DNA from: Bacteroidales bacterium
GTDB taxonomy: Bacteria > Bacteroidota > Bacteroidia > Bacteroidales > UBA932
Length of the DNA stretch: 64,000 nucleotides
Assembly: GCA_024401695.1 (NCBI GenBank)
Contig: JAKSKN010000015.1
Location: 1-64,000, forward strand
Direction: 5' to 3'
Shown in pieces: positions 43,665 through 52,259 of the stretch (position 1 is its first letter; each line of letters starts with the position of its first letter). The notes under the pieces were generated by a model. The model made no database searches. It was given only the letters and a program-made list of their open reading frames with translations, and was not told where the DNA came from. Made by a program: the position numbers and the translations under genes.

Positions 43665-45058
43665 GGGAAATGGCCGCTTCCGAATACATCATCGAGATCC
43701 AGAACCTCTGCAAGTCATTTGACGGCATCAAGGTTCTGGAAGACATCAACCTGAAAATACGCAAGGGAGAATTCGTAACCCTGCTCGGCCCGTCGGGCTG
43801 TGGCAAAACCACGCTTCTCCGTCAGATCGCCGGATTCATTGCTCCGGACTCGGGTACAATCCTGATGGACGGCAAGGATATTTCCGGCATCCCTCCTTAC
43901 AAGCGTCCGCTGAACACCGTTTTCCAGCGATATGCGCTGTTCCCTCATCTCGACGTTTACGAGAATATCGCCTTCGGCCTCAAATTGGCAGGCGTGCCAA
44001 GAGCCGAGATTGACAAGCGCGTGAAGAAGATGCTCAAGCTGGTCAGCATGTCCGACTATGAGGACCGTGCGGTTGATTCCCTCTCCGGAGGTCAGCAACA
44101 GCGCGTGGCCATTGCCCGCGCACTTGTAAACCAGCCGAAGGTGCTTCTCCTGGACGAGCCTCTCGCCGCCCTTGACCTCAAGATGCGCAAGGATATGCAG
44201 ATCGAGCTCAAGGAAATGCACCGCAAGCTCGGAATCACCTTCATATATGTCACTCACGATCAGGAGGAGGCGATGACGCTGTCTGATACCATTGCCGTCT
44301 TCAACGAAGGACGCATCCTTCAGATAGGCACACCTACTGACGTTTACAATGAGCCCCAGAATGCCTTCGTGGCCGATTTTATCGGCGAGTCCAATATTCT
44401 TGACGGCCGGATGATATGCGACCGCAAGGTCGAATTCATAGGAAACGAGTTCGAATGTGTGGACGAGGGCTTCGGTGAGAATGTGCTTGTGGATGTGGTT
44501 ATGCGTCCGGAAGACATCGAAATCCGCAGGGACCAGAGCAAGGCTGTGTTCTTTGGCACGGTGACGTCCTGCACTTTCAAGGGAGTGTTCAACCAGATAT
44601 TCGTGAATACCGATGAGGGCTACGAGCTGATGATCCAGAACTATCGCAAGTACGAAGTGGGCGAGAGGGTCGGAATGATGATTCAGCCGGGCAACATTCA
44701 GGTGATGCGCAAGGAACGCATCTGCAATTCCTTTGACACTTATATGGTTGACGAGACTCACGTCGAGCTTTTCGGTGAGTCGTTTGAATGCTCTCCGGTC
44801 GCAGGAATAAGTGCCGGGGACGCCGTGACAGCAGAATTCTCATTCCGCGCGGTTGACCTTCAGGATCATCAGGAAGACGGAGTCGTAGGCGCAGAAGTGC
44901 ATTTTATTCTCTACAAGGGCAACCACTATCATCTTACCGTTGTAGCGGATGACGGAACTCACGTATATGTTGATACCGACGACATCTGGGACAAAGGTGA
45001 CCTGGTGGGTATAAATATCAAGGCCAAGGACATCAAGATACGCAAGCGAAATGACTAA
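43655..45058 (+). CDS. potA: Spermidine/putrescine ABC transporter ATP-binding protein
   Basis: PotA powers polyamine import. The 467-aa protein (or five residues shorter from a second ATG at 43670) contains Walker [10 protein letters not shown] (about 45-53), Q-loop [11 protein letters not shown], signature LSGGQQQR, Walker B LLLDEPLA and the switch His in [10 protein letters not shown]. The C-terminal TOBE-like region (about 250-467) is about 90 residues longer than in the Escherichia coli protein of 378 aa, and contains an extra beta-rich part starting near VELFGESFE. It overlaps the porin gene by 10 bp and potB by 8 bp. Confidence 0.95.
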   Translation: MLVGEMAASEYIIEIQNLCKSFDGIKVLEDINLKIRKGEFVTLLGPSGCGKTTLLRQIAGFIAPDSGTILMDGKDISGIPPYKRPLNTVFQRYALFPHLDVYENIAFGLKLAGVPRAEIDKRVKKMLKLVSMSDYEDRAVDSLSGGQQQRVAIARALVNQPKVLLLDEPLAALDLKMRKDMQIELKEMHRKLGITFIYVTHDQEEAMTLSDTIAVFNEGRILQIGTPTDVYNEPQNAFVADFIGESNILDGRMICDRKVEFIGNEFECVDEGFGENVLVDVVMRPEDIEIRRDQSKAVFFGTVTSCTFKGVFNQIFVNTDEGYELMIQNYRKYEVGERVGMMIQPGNIQVMRKERICNSFDTYMVDETHVELFGESFECSPVAGISAGDAVTAEFSFRAVDLQDHQEDGVVGAEVHFILYKGNHYHLTVVADDGTHVYVDTDDIWDKGDLVGINIKAKDIKIRKRND

Positions 45059-45821
45059 GAGAAGCACCTGGAGCATCCCTTACCTGGTATTTCTGGTAAT
45101 ATTCGTTGTCCTGCCGCTGCTGCTTGTAGCGATTTATGCCTTTCAGGACGCCGGCGGCCGGTTCACTTTCTCGAACATACTGCGGTTCTTCAGTGACGGC
45201 GATGCGCTGAGCACTTTTGCCGTATCCATCGAAATTGCCATCGAGAACACTCTCATCTGCATACTGCTCGGCTATCCGGCAGCGTGGATACTTGCCAACA
45301 AGAAGCTCAACCGCAGTGCGGTCACTATCATACTGTTCATCCTTCCGATGTGGATCAATGCGCTTATGCGCACCCTGGCCACGGCGGAGCTGTTCAATAT
45401 GTTCGGCATCCCGCTGGGGAAGGGCACGCTCATATTCGGTATGGTCTATGACTATCTGCCTTTTATGATTTATCCTATCTACAATGTACTTGAAAAGATG
45501 GACAAGTCATATTCGGAGGCGGCCCAGGACCTTGGGGCAACCCCTTGGCAGGTGTTCTGGAAGATTACGGTGCCGATTTCAAAGCCGGGTATCATAAGCG
45601 GAGTGATGATGGTGTTCATGCCTACGGTAAGCACCTTCGCCATTTCCGAGTTCCTTACAAACAGCAAGATTAAGCTGTTCGGTTCCATCATTCAGGAAAA
45701 CATCAACTCTTCGATGTGGAACTATGGAGCGGCTCTGGCGTTCATAATGCTCATCATCATCGGAATCACGTCGCTGCTTGCGGGCAATGACGATAAAGAG
45801 GCTGCGGGAGGGCTTATATAA
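45051..45821 (+). CDS. potB: Polyamine ABC transporter permease PotB
   Basis: The 256-aa inner-membrane protein has six hydrophobic segments and the permease EAA loop [20 protein letters not shown] (about 159-178), which contacts the ATPase. It pairs with PotC to form the pore. The start overlaps potA by 8 bp and the stop is 3 bp before potC. A short acidic cytoplasmic tail ends the protein. Confidence 0.95.
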   Translation: MTKRSTWSIPYLVFLVIFVVLPLLLVAIYAFQDAGGRFTFSNILRFFSDGDALSTFAVSIEIAIENTLICILLGYPAAWILANKKLNRSAVTIILFILPMWINALMRTLATAELFNMFGIPLGKGTLIFGMVYDYLPFMIYPIYNVLEKMDKSYSEAAQDLGATPWQVFWKITVPISKPGIISGVMMVFMPTVSTFAISEFLTNSKIKLFGSIIQENINSSMWNYGAALAFIMLIIIGITSLLAGNDDKEAAGGLI

Positions 45822-45824
45822 GGT

Positions 45825-46679
45825 ATGAAAAGATTTTTTGCACAGGCATATATATGGGTCCTGCTGATTCTTCTCTACTCTCCGCTGATTCTGATCGCGG
45901 TGTTCTCATTCACTGAATCAAAAGTTCTCGGCAGCTGGACTGGATTCTCCACAAGGTTGTATGAAAATCTGTTTGCAGGGGGCGGCTCCGGAAGCGGTTC
46001 ACTGCTTTCCGCCATTGAGAACACGCTGCTCATCGCGCTTGTCGCCTCTGTGGTTTCAATGATACTCGGCACCATAGCAGCCATAGGCATTTTCAACCTC
46101 AAGGGACGGAAGAAGCAGGCGATGACATTCCTTAACAGCATCCCGATGATCAATCCTGATGTCATCACCGGTGTATCCCTGTTCCTGCTCTTCGTCTTCC
46201 TTCATTTCACCCAGGGCTATGTGTCTGTGATTCTGGCACACATCACGTTCTGCACGCCATACGTCGTGCTCAGCGTTATGCCGAAGCTCTCGCAAATGAA
46301 TCCGAATATCTACGAAGCTGCGCTCGACCTTGGGGCGACCCCGTCGCAGGCGTTGCGCAAGGTGCTGATTCCGCAGCTTCGCCCCGGAATGGTCTCCGGA
46401 CTCATCCTGGCATTCACGATGTCGCTCGACGACTTTGCCGTGACATTCTTCACGAGAGGCACCATAGGCCTGGACACCCTTTCTACCTATATCTATACGG
46501 ATGCGAGAAAGGGCGGTCTGACCCCTGAACTGAGGCCTCTCATGACATTGATTTTCCTATTGGTACTAATACTCCTGCTTGTCATCAATATCAGGCAGGT
46601 CAAAGCAAAAAAGAAAGCAGAGAAAAATGAAAAAGTTCGCAGGTATTTTAACAGCCGCGCTTATTCTGGCAGGCTGTAG
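45825..46679 (+). CDS. potC: Polyamine ABC transporter permease PotC
   Basis: The 284-aa permease has six membrane segments and the EAA motif EAALDLGATPSQALRKVLIP (about 165-184). Compared with the usual PotC it carries a longer Lys-rich C-terminal tail (VKAKKKAEKNEKVRR), whose last 17 codons overlap the start of potD in another frame. The 53-bp overlap suggests translational coupling of permease and binding protein. Confidence 0.94.
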   Translation: MKRFFAQAYIWVLLILLYSPLILIAVFSFTESKVLGSWTGFSTRLYENLFAGGGSGSGSLLSAIENTLLIALVASVVSMILGTIAAIGIFNLKGRKKQAMTFLNSIPMINPDVITGVSLFLLFVFLHFTQGYVSVILAHITFCTPYVVLSVMPKLSQMNPNIYEAALDLGATPSQALRKVLIPQLRPGMVSGLILAFTMSLDDFAVTFFTRGTIGLDTLSTYIYTDARKGGLTPELRPLMTLIFLLVLILLLVINIRQVKAKKKAEKNEKVRRYFNSRAYSGRL

Positions 46680-47925
46680 TACTGACCGCAGCAAGGAACT
46701 GAAGGTCTACAACTGGTCAACCTACATCGATGAGACCCTTATCGAAGAGTTCGAACAGTGGTATCTGGAACAGACAGGAGAAGAGGTCCACGTCATCTAT
46801 CAGACATTCGACGTGCTCGAGACCATGCTTTCCAAGATTGAGAAAGGCCACGAGGACTACGATGTCGTCTGTCCTTCAGACTACATTATCGAGCGTATGC
46901 TCCAGCAGGATCTGCTCCTTCCTATCGATACTACCGTTTTCGGAGATACTCCGAACTACATAGCCGCCAACGTTTCACCTTTCATAAAGGGCTATTTCGA
47001 CAAGATTGCCGGCAATGGAAAGAATGCCAACGACTATGCGGTCGGGTATATGTGGGGAACGACAGGCATTCTCTACAATGCCAAGTATGTCACCGATGAA
47101 GAGGCTTCAACCTGGGAGATTCTTCATAACCCGAAGTTTGCAGGCAAGATATTCATCAAGGACTCCGCCCGAGACGTGAGCTCGCAGATCCTTTTCTGCG
47201 TACGTCAGGACGACCTTCTCAACGGCACCGTCACAGCCGACGGCCTTATGCTTGACTCTTCTGACGAGTCGCTTGCAAAGGTGGAGGGATGGCTCAATGA
47301 TGCAAAGCAGTACATTGCGGGCTGGGAAGCCGACTTCGGCAAGGAGCAGATGATAATGGAGCGCGGCTGGGTCAATGTGAACTGGAGCGGTGACTCCGAG
47401 TGGGCCATCGAGGAGGCCGCTGAAGTCGGTGTCGATCTCCGTTTCGCCACACCGAAGGAAGGATTCACCATTTTCTTTGACGGATGGGTGATCCCGAAAT
47501 ATGCCAGGAATACCAAGGCGGCCAATTATTGGATCAATTTCCTCAGCCGTCAGGACATTGCCATCCGCAATGCCGATGAGATCGGCTATGTTTCCTGTAT
47601 CGGCGGACAGGAAGTGCTTGATTATTTCACTGACGATTCATTCGACCCTATTGATGTCTCATACTTCTTTGGCGCCGAAGCTGATTCCGTACGCATAAAT
47701 CCGGTCCTCTATCCGGATATCGAGGATGTCAACCGCAGTGCTATGGAGCACGATTGGGGCCAGGATACCGAGAAACTCATTGCGATGTGGAGCCGCGTGA
47801 AGGGCAGCAATGCCAACGCAACCACCGTTATTGTCATCGCAGCAGTAGTGGCGGTGCTGATTTTCCTCATCGTCCGCTCACGCGTCGCCGCTTCCCGCAA
47901 GAAGAAATCTCACCGCAGGAAATAA
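46627..47925 (+). CDS. potD: Polyamine-binding lipoprotein PotD with C-terminal membrane helix
   Basis: The 432-aa solute-binding protein starts with a lipobox (LAGC, Cys17) and has the PotD/PotF fold: VYNWSTYIDE (about 27-36), DYDVVCPSDY near 79, WGTTGILYN near 142 and ERGWVNVNWSGDSEWA near 240, which form the polyamine cleft. Unusually, it ends in a hydrophobic helix (about 399-416, VIVIAAVVAVLIFLIV) and a basic tail, giving a second membrane anchor. Most PotD proteins have no such helix. The start at 46627 is chosen for its signal sequence; the frame upstream lies inside potC. Confidence 0.93.
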   Translation: MKKFAGILTAALILAGCSTDRSKELKVYNWSTYIDETLIEEFEQWYLEQTGEEVHVIYQTFDVLETMLSKIEKGHEDYDVVCPSDYIIERMLQQDLLLPIDTTVFGDTPNYIAANVSPFIKGYFDKIAGNGKNANDYAVGYMWGTTGILYNAKYVTDEEASTWEILHNPKFAGKIFIKDSARDVSSQILFCVRQDDLLNGTVTADGLMLDSSDESLAKVEGWLNDAKQYIAGWEADFGKEQMIMERGWVNVNWSGDSEWAIEEAAEVGVDLRFATPKEGFTIFFDGWVIPKYARNTKAANYWINFLSRQDIAIRNADEIGYVSCIGGQEVLDYFTDDSFDPIDVSYFFGAEADSVRINPVLYPDIEDVNRSAMEHDWGQDTEKLIAMWSRVKGSNANATTVIVIAAVVAVLIFLIVRSRVAASRKKKSHRRK

Positions 47926-47948
47926 GCAGGACCAAGGTTCCCAACAAA

Positions 47949-47986
47949 AAGAAGGCGACTAATATGTGATTATTGGTCGCTTTCTT
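47949..47986 (+). terminator. Terminator after the pot operon
   Basis: AAGAAGGCGACTAATA pairs with TATTGGTCGCTTTCTT with two G-T pairs around a six-base loop. Confidence 0.75.
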
Positions 47987-48043
47987 CGTAGATGGCTGCG
48001 GCTCCACGGCGAGGCTGCTCGCCTCCTTGGGAGTCAAAGATAA

Positions 48044-48157
48044 TGTTCTGTGGAAGTAACTGATATAACAATAATTACGCGAAATGACCCCTCTGAATTT
48101 CGTTGGGGTCATTTCGTTTATTTTATTGAGTTATAGCAACTTGCTCAGAACGGTCTT
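48044..48157. repeat. 114-bp dispersed palindromic repeat, copy 2
   Basis: Second copy of the 34758-34871 element, same orientation, one mismatch. It lies in the 337-bp gap between potD and the E2/CAT-like gene, after the potD terminator. The sequence just outside the two copies differs on both sides, which fixes the element's ends at TGTTCTG and GGTCTT. Confidence 0.85.
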
Positions 48158-48229
48158 AACAATCGCTCATAAATCTTTACCAACTTATTTTTTTATCTTT
48201 CCTATAATAGCAATGTTCACAATATTTTA

Positions 48230-48237
48230 TATCTTTG
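48230..48237 (+). promoter_or_regulatory. -7 promoter box of the E2/CAT-like gene
   Basis: TATCTTTG, 25 nt before the ATG at 48263. Confidence 0.65.
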
Positions 48238-48262
48238 AAGGTTATTAATCAAATCATCCTCT

Positions 48263-49150
48263 ATGGAGACTATTCGGAAAAAAGATAGGAGAGACCGTTC
48301 AGACCGTATTTACCTGAAAGATCTGGATGGCTTCCATATCATAATGCCTTACCTCGTTCCGGGAAGAACAAACAATGAAGCCGTGCTCACGGAAGTCATT
48401 GACATTGCAAGAATCAAGGAATATGTAGAGAGGAAGAATGCACAGAATCCTTCATACAAATACAGTTGGTTTCAGGTCATCACCGCTGCGGTCGCCAAGA
48501 CAATCTATCTTCGTCCGAAGATGAATTATTTCATATCAGGCCGCAGATTCTACCAGAGGAGGGAAATCCAGACCGCCTTTGTGGTGAAGAGGACCTTCGA
48601 TGACCGTTCCGAAGAATCTTGCGCTAAATGGATACTGGATCCCGAAGGATCTTCTCCAATTGAGCAGATGCACGCCTACCTTGAAAATTTCGTAACGAAG
48701 GTTCGCGTCAGGAAAGAGATAGACAAGTCTTCTCAGTCGATGGATTTCTTCAAACATCTCCCGGAATTTGTGCTTGGCATCGCTTTCTGGGCGTTGAGAC
48801 TCCTCGAGCGTTGGGGACGTTACCCTGCAAGTCTCCAACTTGATGATCCCTGCTATTGTACGGTGTTCATTTCAAATCTCGGCAGCATCAAGATGAATGC
48901 CGACTATCACCACATCTTCAACTGGGGGACCAATTCCTTCTTCATCGCAATAAGTGAGATGAAGAAACGCCTTATCGTCAACGATGACGGCACTACCGAG
49001 GTCAAGGATACGATAAAACTCGCCCTGACAATAGACGAAAGAATCGCTGACGGTTTTTACTTCGCAAAGAGTGTACGTTTGCTGAAACATCTGCTTCAGA
49101 ATCCCGAACTGCTGGACAAAGATGTAAAAGAGCCTGTTGAAATAGACTAA
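48263..49150 (+). CDS. CAT/E2-like acyltransferase-fold protein without the catalytic His
   Basis: The 295-aa protein resembles the catalytic domain of 2-oxo-acid dehydrogenase E2 subunits and chloramphenicol acetyltransferase, alone without lipoyl domains. The equivalent of the active-site motif HxxxDG is in TIDERIADGFYF (256-267), where the expected His is Glu259 while Asp263 and Gly264 remain. The stretch CYCTVFISNLGSI (about 197-209) matches the E2 core strand. A membrane-like helix near 172-185 is also seen. The gene is 9 bp upstream of an acyl-CoA synthetase gene, which suggests a shared acyl-transfer role, but the missing His makes standard catalysis doubtful. Confidence 0.75.
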   Translation: METIRKKDRRDRSDRIYLKDLDGFHIIMPYLVPGRTNNEAVLTEVIDIARIKEYVERKNAQNPSYKYSWFQVITAAVAKTIYLRPKMNYFISGRRFYQRREIQTAFVVKRTFDDRSEESCAKWILDPEGSSPIEQMHAYLENFVTKVRVRKEIDKSSQSMDFFKHLPEFVLGIAFWALRLLERWGRYPASLQLDDPCYCTVFISNLGSIKMNADYHHIFNWGTNSFFIAISEMKKRLIVNDDGTTEVKDTIKLALTIDERIADGFYFAKSVRLLKHLLQNPELLDKDVKEPVEID

Positions 49151-49159
49151 ATCAAGACA

Positions 49160-50848
49160 ATGAATATACCTAAATCCCCTTGGGTCAGCAGCTATGGTGA
49201 CCTTCCTTTCCACTTGCACTACAGTGAGAAATCAATAAGCGAAACCGTACTTGACACTGCTGCAGCAGACCCTGAATTCACAGCCCTTTCATTTATGGGC
49301 AGAAAAATTTCCTATAGGGAACTTTCCTCGAACATTGAATCTACCGCAAAGGCATTCTACAACTTTGGCGTCCGTGCCGGGACGAGAGTGCTAATCTGTA
49401 TGCCTAATGTACCACAGGCCATCTATTGCCTGTACGGACTGAACAGAATCGGAGCCACCTCGGTTATGATACATCCGCTGTCTGCAATTGAAGAAATTGT
49501 CTTCTATCTCAACGAAGCCGATTGCGACATAGCGATAACCCTGGATCAGTTTTATGACAAATTCCAAAGCGTAATGGCCAAAAGGCCGGTCAAAAAGCTT
49601 ATCATAGCCAAGGTATCTGATGAGTTGCCTCTTATCAAGTCGTTGGCAATGAAATTGCTGCAGGAGCGCAAGTTCAGCAAGCTGCACAATGACGGAATCG
49701 CAATCTGCTGGAAGGACTTCCTGAAATATGCGGCCCAGCCGATTTCCGGAGAGTATATCGCAAAAGACAAGGATATCAACACCGAAGCCGTAGTGCTGTT
49801 CTCAGGCGGAACCACAGGGACCACCAAGGGAATAAGGCTGTCAGACCGCAATTTCAATGCCCTTGCTCTCCAGACTGCCGTGATGAGCCACGAAGAGATA
49901 CGGCATTCCAAGATGCTTGCGGCAATGCCGATATTCCACGGTTTCGGCTTGGGAGTCTGCATCCACACTATGATGGTGGCAGGAGGTACATCCATACTCG
50001 TACCCCGCTTCAATGTAAAGAGCTATGCTCAGCTTATCAAGGCCAACCGCCCGAATTTCATTGCCGGTGTGCCGACTTTGTTTGAGGCGATTGCGCGCAA
50101 TACCTACCTGGACGGAGTTGATCTCTCCTGCCTGAAAGGCGTATTTTCCGGAGGCGACTCACTTTCAATCGAGCTGAAGAAGAAGTTCGACGCCTTCCTT
50201 GCCGAGCACAACGCAAAGGTCCGTATCCGAGAGGGTTACGGTACAACTGAGTGTGTCACCGCGAGCTGCCTTACCCCGTATGACAAAGAGAAGGAAGGCA
50301 GTATCGGTATCCCATATCCGGACACCTACTTTATGATCTGCGATGTTGGTACAAATGAGGAAGTGCCTTACAACACCGAAGGCGAGATCTGCCTCTGCGG
50401 CCCATCCGTGATGTTAGGCTATATCAACCACGAGGAGGAGAACGCAAATACGCTCCGCCTCCACGCGGATGGCAATATCTGGCTGCATACCGGCGACCTC
50501 GGGTCTATGGATGAAGAAGGTTTCATCTACTTCCGCCAGAGAATCAAGAGGATGATAATCACGAACGGATACAATGTTTATCCGTCCCAGCTGGAAAACG
50601 TCATCGACGCTCACCCATCAGTGAGAATGAGTTGCGTCATCGGTGTCCCCGATCCATATAAGATGCAGAAAGTCAAGGCTTTCGTTGTTCTGAATGAAGG
50701 CGTCAAGGACACTCCTGAGGTGCGAGAGGATATTATGGAACATTGCCGCCGGCACATCGCCAAATACGCGTTGCCGTATGAAATCGAGGTCCGTGACGAT
50801 CTTCCAAAAACTCTTGTCGGAAAGGTTGCCTACAACAAGCTTTCTTAG
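49160..50848 (+). CDS. AMP-forming acyl-CoA synthetase/ligase
   Basis: The 562-aa protein is a member of the ANL superfamily that activates a carboxylic acid as an acyl-adenylate. The P-loop FSGGTTGTTKG is at about 214-224, the A5 motif YGTTE near 365, the A7 motif HTGDLG near 441 and the hinge Arg-containing QRIKRMIITNGYNVYPSQ near 455-472. The C-terminal lysine lies in LPKTLVGKVAYNKL (about 546-559). A fatty or aromatic acid is the likely substrate. It is in an operon with the E2/CAT-like gene. Confidence 0.92.
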   Translation: MNIPKSPWVSSYGDLPFHLHYSEKSISETVLDTAAADPEFTALSFMGRKISYRELSSNIESTAKAFYNFGVRAGTRVLICMPNVPQAIYCLYGLNRIGATSVMIHPLSAIEEIVFYLNEADCDIAITLDQFYDKFQSVMAKRPVKKLIIAKVSDELPLIKSLAMKLLQERKFSKLHNDGIAICWKDFLKYAAQPISGEYIAKDKDINTEAVVLFSGGTTGTTKGIRLSDRNFNALALQTAVMSHEEIRHSKMLAAMPIFHGFGLGVCIHTMMVAGGTSILVPRFNVKSYAQLIKANRPNFIAGVPTLFEAIARNTYLDGVDLSCLKGVFSGGDSLSIELKKKFDAFLAEHNAKVRIREGYGTTECVTASCLTPYDKEKEGSIGIPYPDTYFMICDVGTNEEVPYNTEGEICLCGPSVMLGYINHEEENANTLRLHADGNIWLHTGDLGSMDEEGFIYFRQRIKRMIITNGYNVYPSQLENVIDAHPSVRMSCVIGVPDPYKMQKVKAFVVLNEGVKDTPEVREDIMEHCRRHIAKYALPYEIEVRDDLPKTLVGKVAYNKLS

Positions 50849-50910
50849 GCGGGCAGCCCAATTGCGTATCCCCGATTCATTCCGGCAGAAATAAGATACA
50901 GTATTCTTCA
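50849..50910. other. Convergent intergenic gap
   Basis: 62 bp with no gene between the acyl-CoA synthetase (plus) and the MFS transporter (minus). No strong hairpin lies inside the gap itself; the candidate terminator overlaps the end of the MFS gene. Confidence 0.5.
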
Positions 50911-52185
50911 TCAAGCCCGCTTTCTGGCGGGCTCTTTGAAGAGTATCATGAAGGCGATGCCGACGACGAAGGCGTAGGCGGCGAAGATGAACCAGGCCTT
51001 TGGCCAGCTCGGGGCAGTTGCGTTGTAGACGCAGGCGTCGACGACCGCACCGGCAGCGAGTGTGCCGATGGTGGCACCGAGACCGTTCGTCATAAGCATG
51101 AAAAGGCCCTGGGCAGAGGAGCGTATCTCCTTGCCGGCATTCTCATTTACATAGAGCGAACCTGATATGTTGAAGAAGTCGAAGGCGACACCGTAGACGA
51201 TGCAGCTGAGGACGAAGAGGAGCACGCCCGGCATATCAGGGGTTCCGAGGCCGAAGAAGGCAAAGCGGAACACCCAGGCGAACATTGCGATAAGCATAAC
51301 CTTCTTGATGCCGAATTTCTTCATACAGAATGGAATGAGAAGTATGCACAGGGTCTCGGATATCTGGGAAAGTGAAATGAGCGCATTGGAGTTCTTTACG
51401 GCGAACGTGTCGGCGAAGGCCGGATTCTCACCGAATGAACCGAGGAAGGTGTTGGCGTAGCCGTTGGTGATTTGCAGTGATGCGCCGAGGAGCATCGAGA
51501 AGATGAAGAATACTGCGAACTGCGGGTCCTTGAACAGGGCGAAGGCCTTGAGGCCGAGGGATTCGGCAATGCTCTGCCCGGCCTGACCCTTCTTGGTAGG
51601 ACAAACCGGCAGGGTGAGGGCATATCCGCAGAGGACGAGACCGAGGATGCCGGATGAAATGAGCTGCGTGTAGGAATCCTGCATCGCCACACCGTCAATC
51701 TTGAGGAAGTTGGTGAGAAGCATACTGCAGATGAAACCGATGGTGCCGAACACTCTGATCGGAGGGAAGCTCTTCACTGTGTCCTTGCCTGCAAGTTCAA
51801 GTGCGTTGTAGGCAACAGAGTTGGAGAGCGCTATCGTAGGCATGAAGAAGGCTACGCTCAGGCTGTACAGCAGGAAGAGCGGCGCGAACTCAAGCGCGGC
51901 TCCGGCATTGTGGCAGTAAAGCCCGGCGCCTATCATGAACGCGCCGGCGAGGCCCTGGCACAGGGAAAGAACCTTCTGCGCCTGTATGTGGCGGTCGGCT
52001 ACGATGCCCATAAGGGCCGGCATAAATATCGACACGATGCCCTGCATCGCATAGAACCATTTGATCTGAGGGCCCATGCCGATCTGCCCGAGATAGCGTC
52101 CGAGAGAGGTGAGATATGCGCCCCAGACCGCGAACTCGAGGAAGTTCATCACGATGAGCTTGAGTGAGATGTTGCTATTCTTCAT
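50911..52185 (-). CDS. MFS transporter, nucleoside permease (NupG) type
   Basis: The 424-aa protein has 12 hydrophobic segments. The opening LKLIVMNFLEFAVWGAYLTS with LGRYLGQIGMG is characteristic of NupG/XapB-type nucleoside:proton symporters, as is the early loop GIVADRHIQAQKVL (A-loop like). VRVFGTIGFI near 142 is also conserved in the group. Uptake of nucleosides is the expected role. The final codons (EPARKRA) form a perfect 7-bp hairpin in the DNA. It is divergent from tgt with about 74 bp between starts. Confidence 0.87.
   Translation of the reverse strand: MKNSNISLKLIVMNFLEFAVWGAYLTSLGRYLGQIGMGPQIKWFYAMQGIVSIFMPALMGIVADRHIQAQKVLSLCQGLAGAFMIGAGLYCHNAGAALEFAPLFLLYSLSVAFFMPTIALSNSVAYNALELAGKDTVKSFPPIRVFGTIGFICSMLLTNFLKIDGVAMQDSYTQLISSGILGLVLCGYALTLPVCPTKKGQAGQSIAESLGLKAFALFKDPQFAVFFIFSMLLGASLQITNGYANTFLGSFGENPAFADTFAVKNSNALISLSQISETLCILLIPFCMKKFGIKKVMLIAMFAWVFRFAFFGLGTPDMPGVLLFVLSCIVYGVAFDFFNISGSLYVNENAGKEIRSSAQGLFMLMTNGLGATIGTLAAGAVVDACVYNATAPSWPKAWFIFAAYAFVVGIAFMILFKEPARKRA
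50914..50933. terminator. Hairpin at the end of the MFS gene
   Basis: AGCCCGC pairs perfectly with GCGGGCT around TTTCTG. It lies within the last codons of the minus-strand gene and 65 bp past the stop of the plus-strand gene. T tracts are short on both strands, so it is only a candidate. Confidence 0.45.
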
Positions 52186-52217
52186 TATGTAGTGTGTTTT
52201 GGTTTTCGTTACGTCAA

Positions 52218-52225
52218 CAAAATTA
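52218..52225 (-). promoter_or_regulatory. -7 promoter box of the MFS gene
   Basis: The minus strand reads TAATTTTG, 32 nt before the ATG at 52185. Confidence 0.65.
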
Positions 52226-52247
52226 CAAGTTTTTCGTCGATTCTCCG

Positions 52248-52255
52248 TATATTTG
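52248..52255 (+). promoter_or_regulatory. -7 promoter box of the tgt operon
   Basis: TATATTTG lies only 4 nt before the tgt ATG at 52260, which predicts a leaderless message. Confidence 0.7.
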
Positions 52256-52259
52256 AAAG

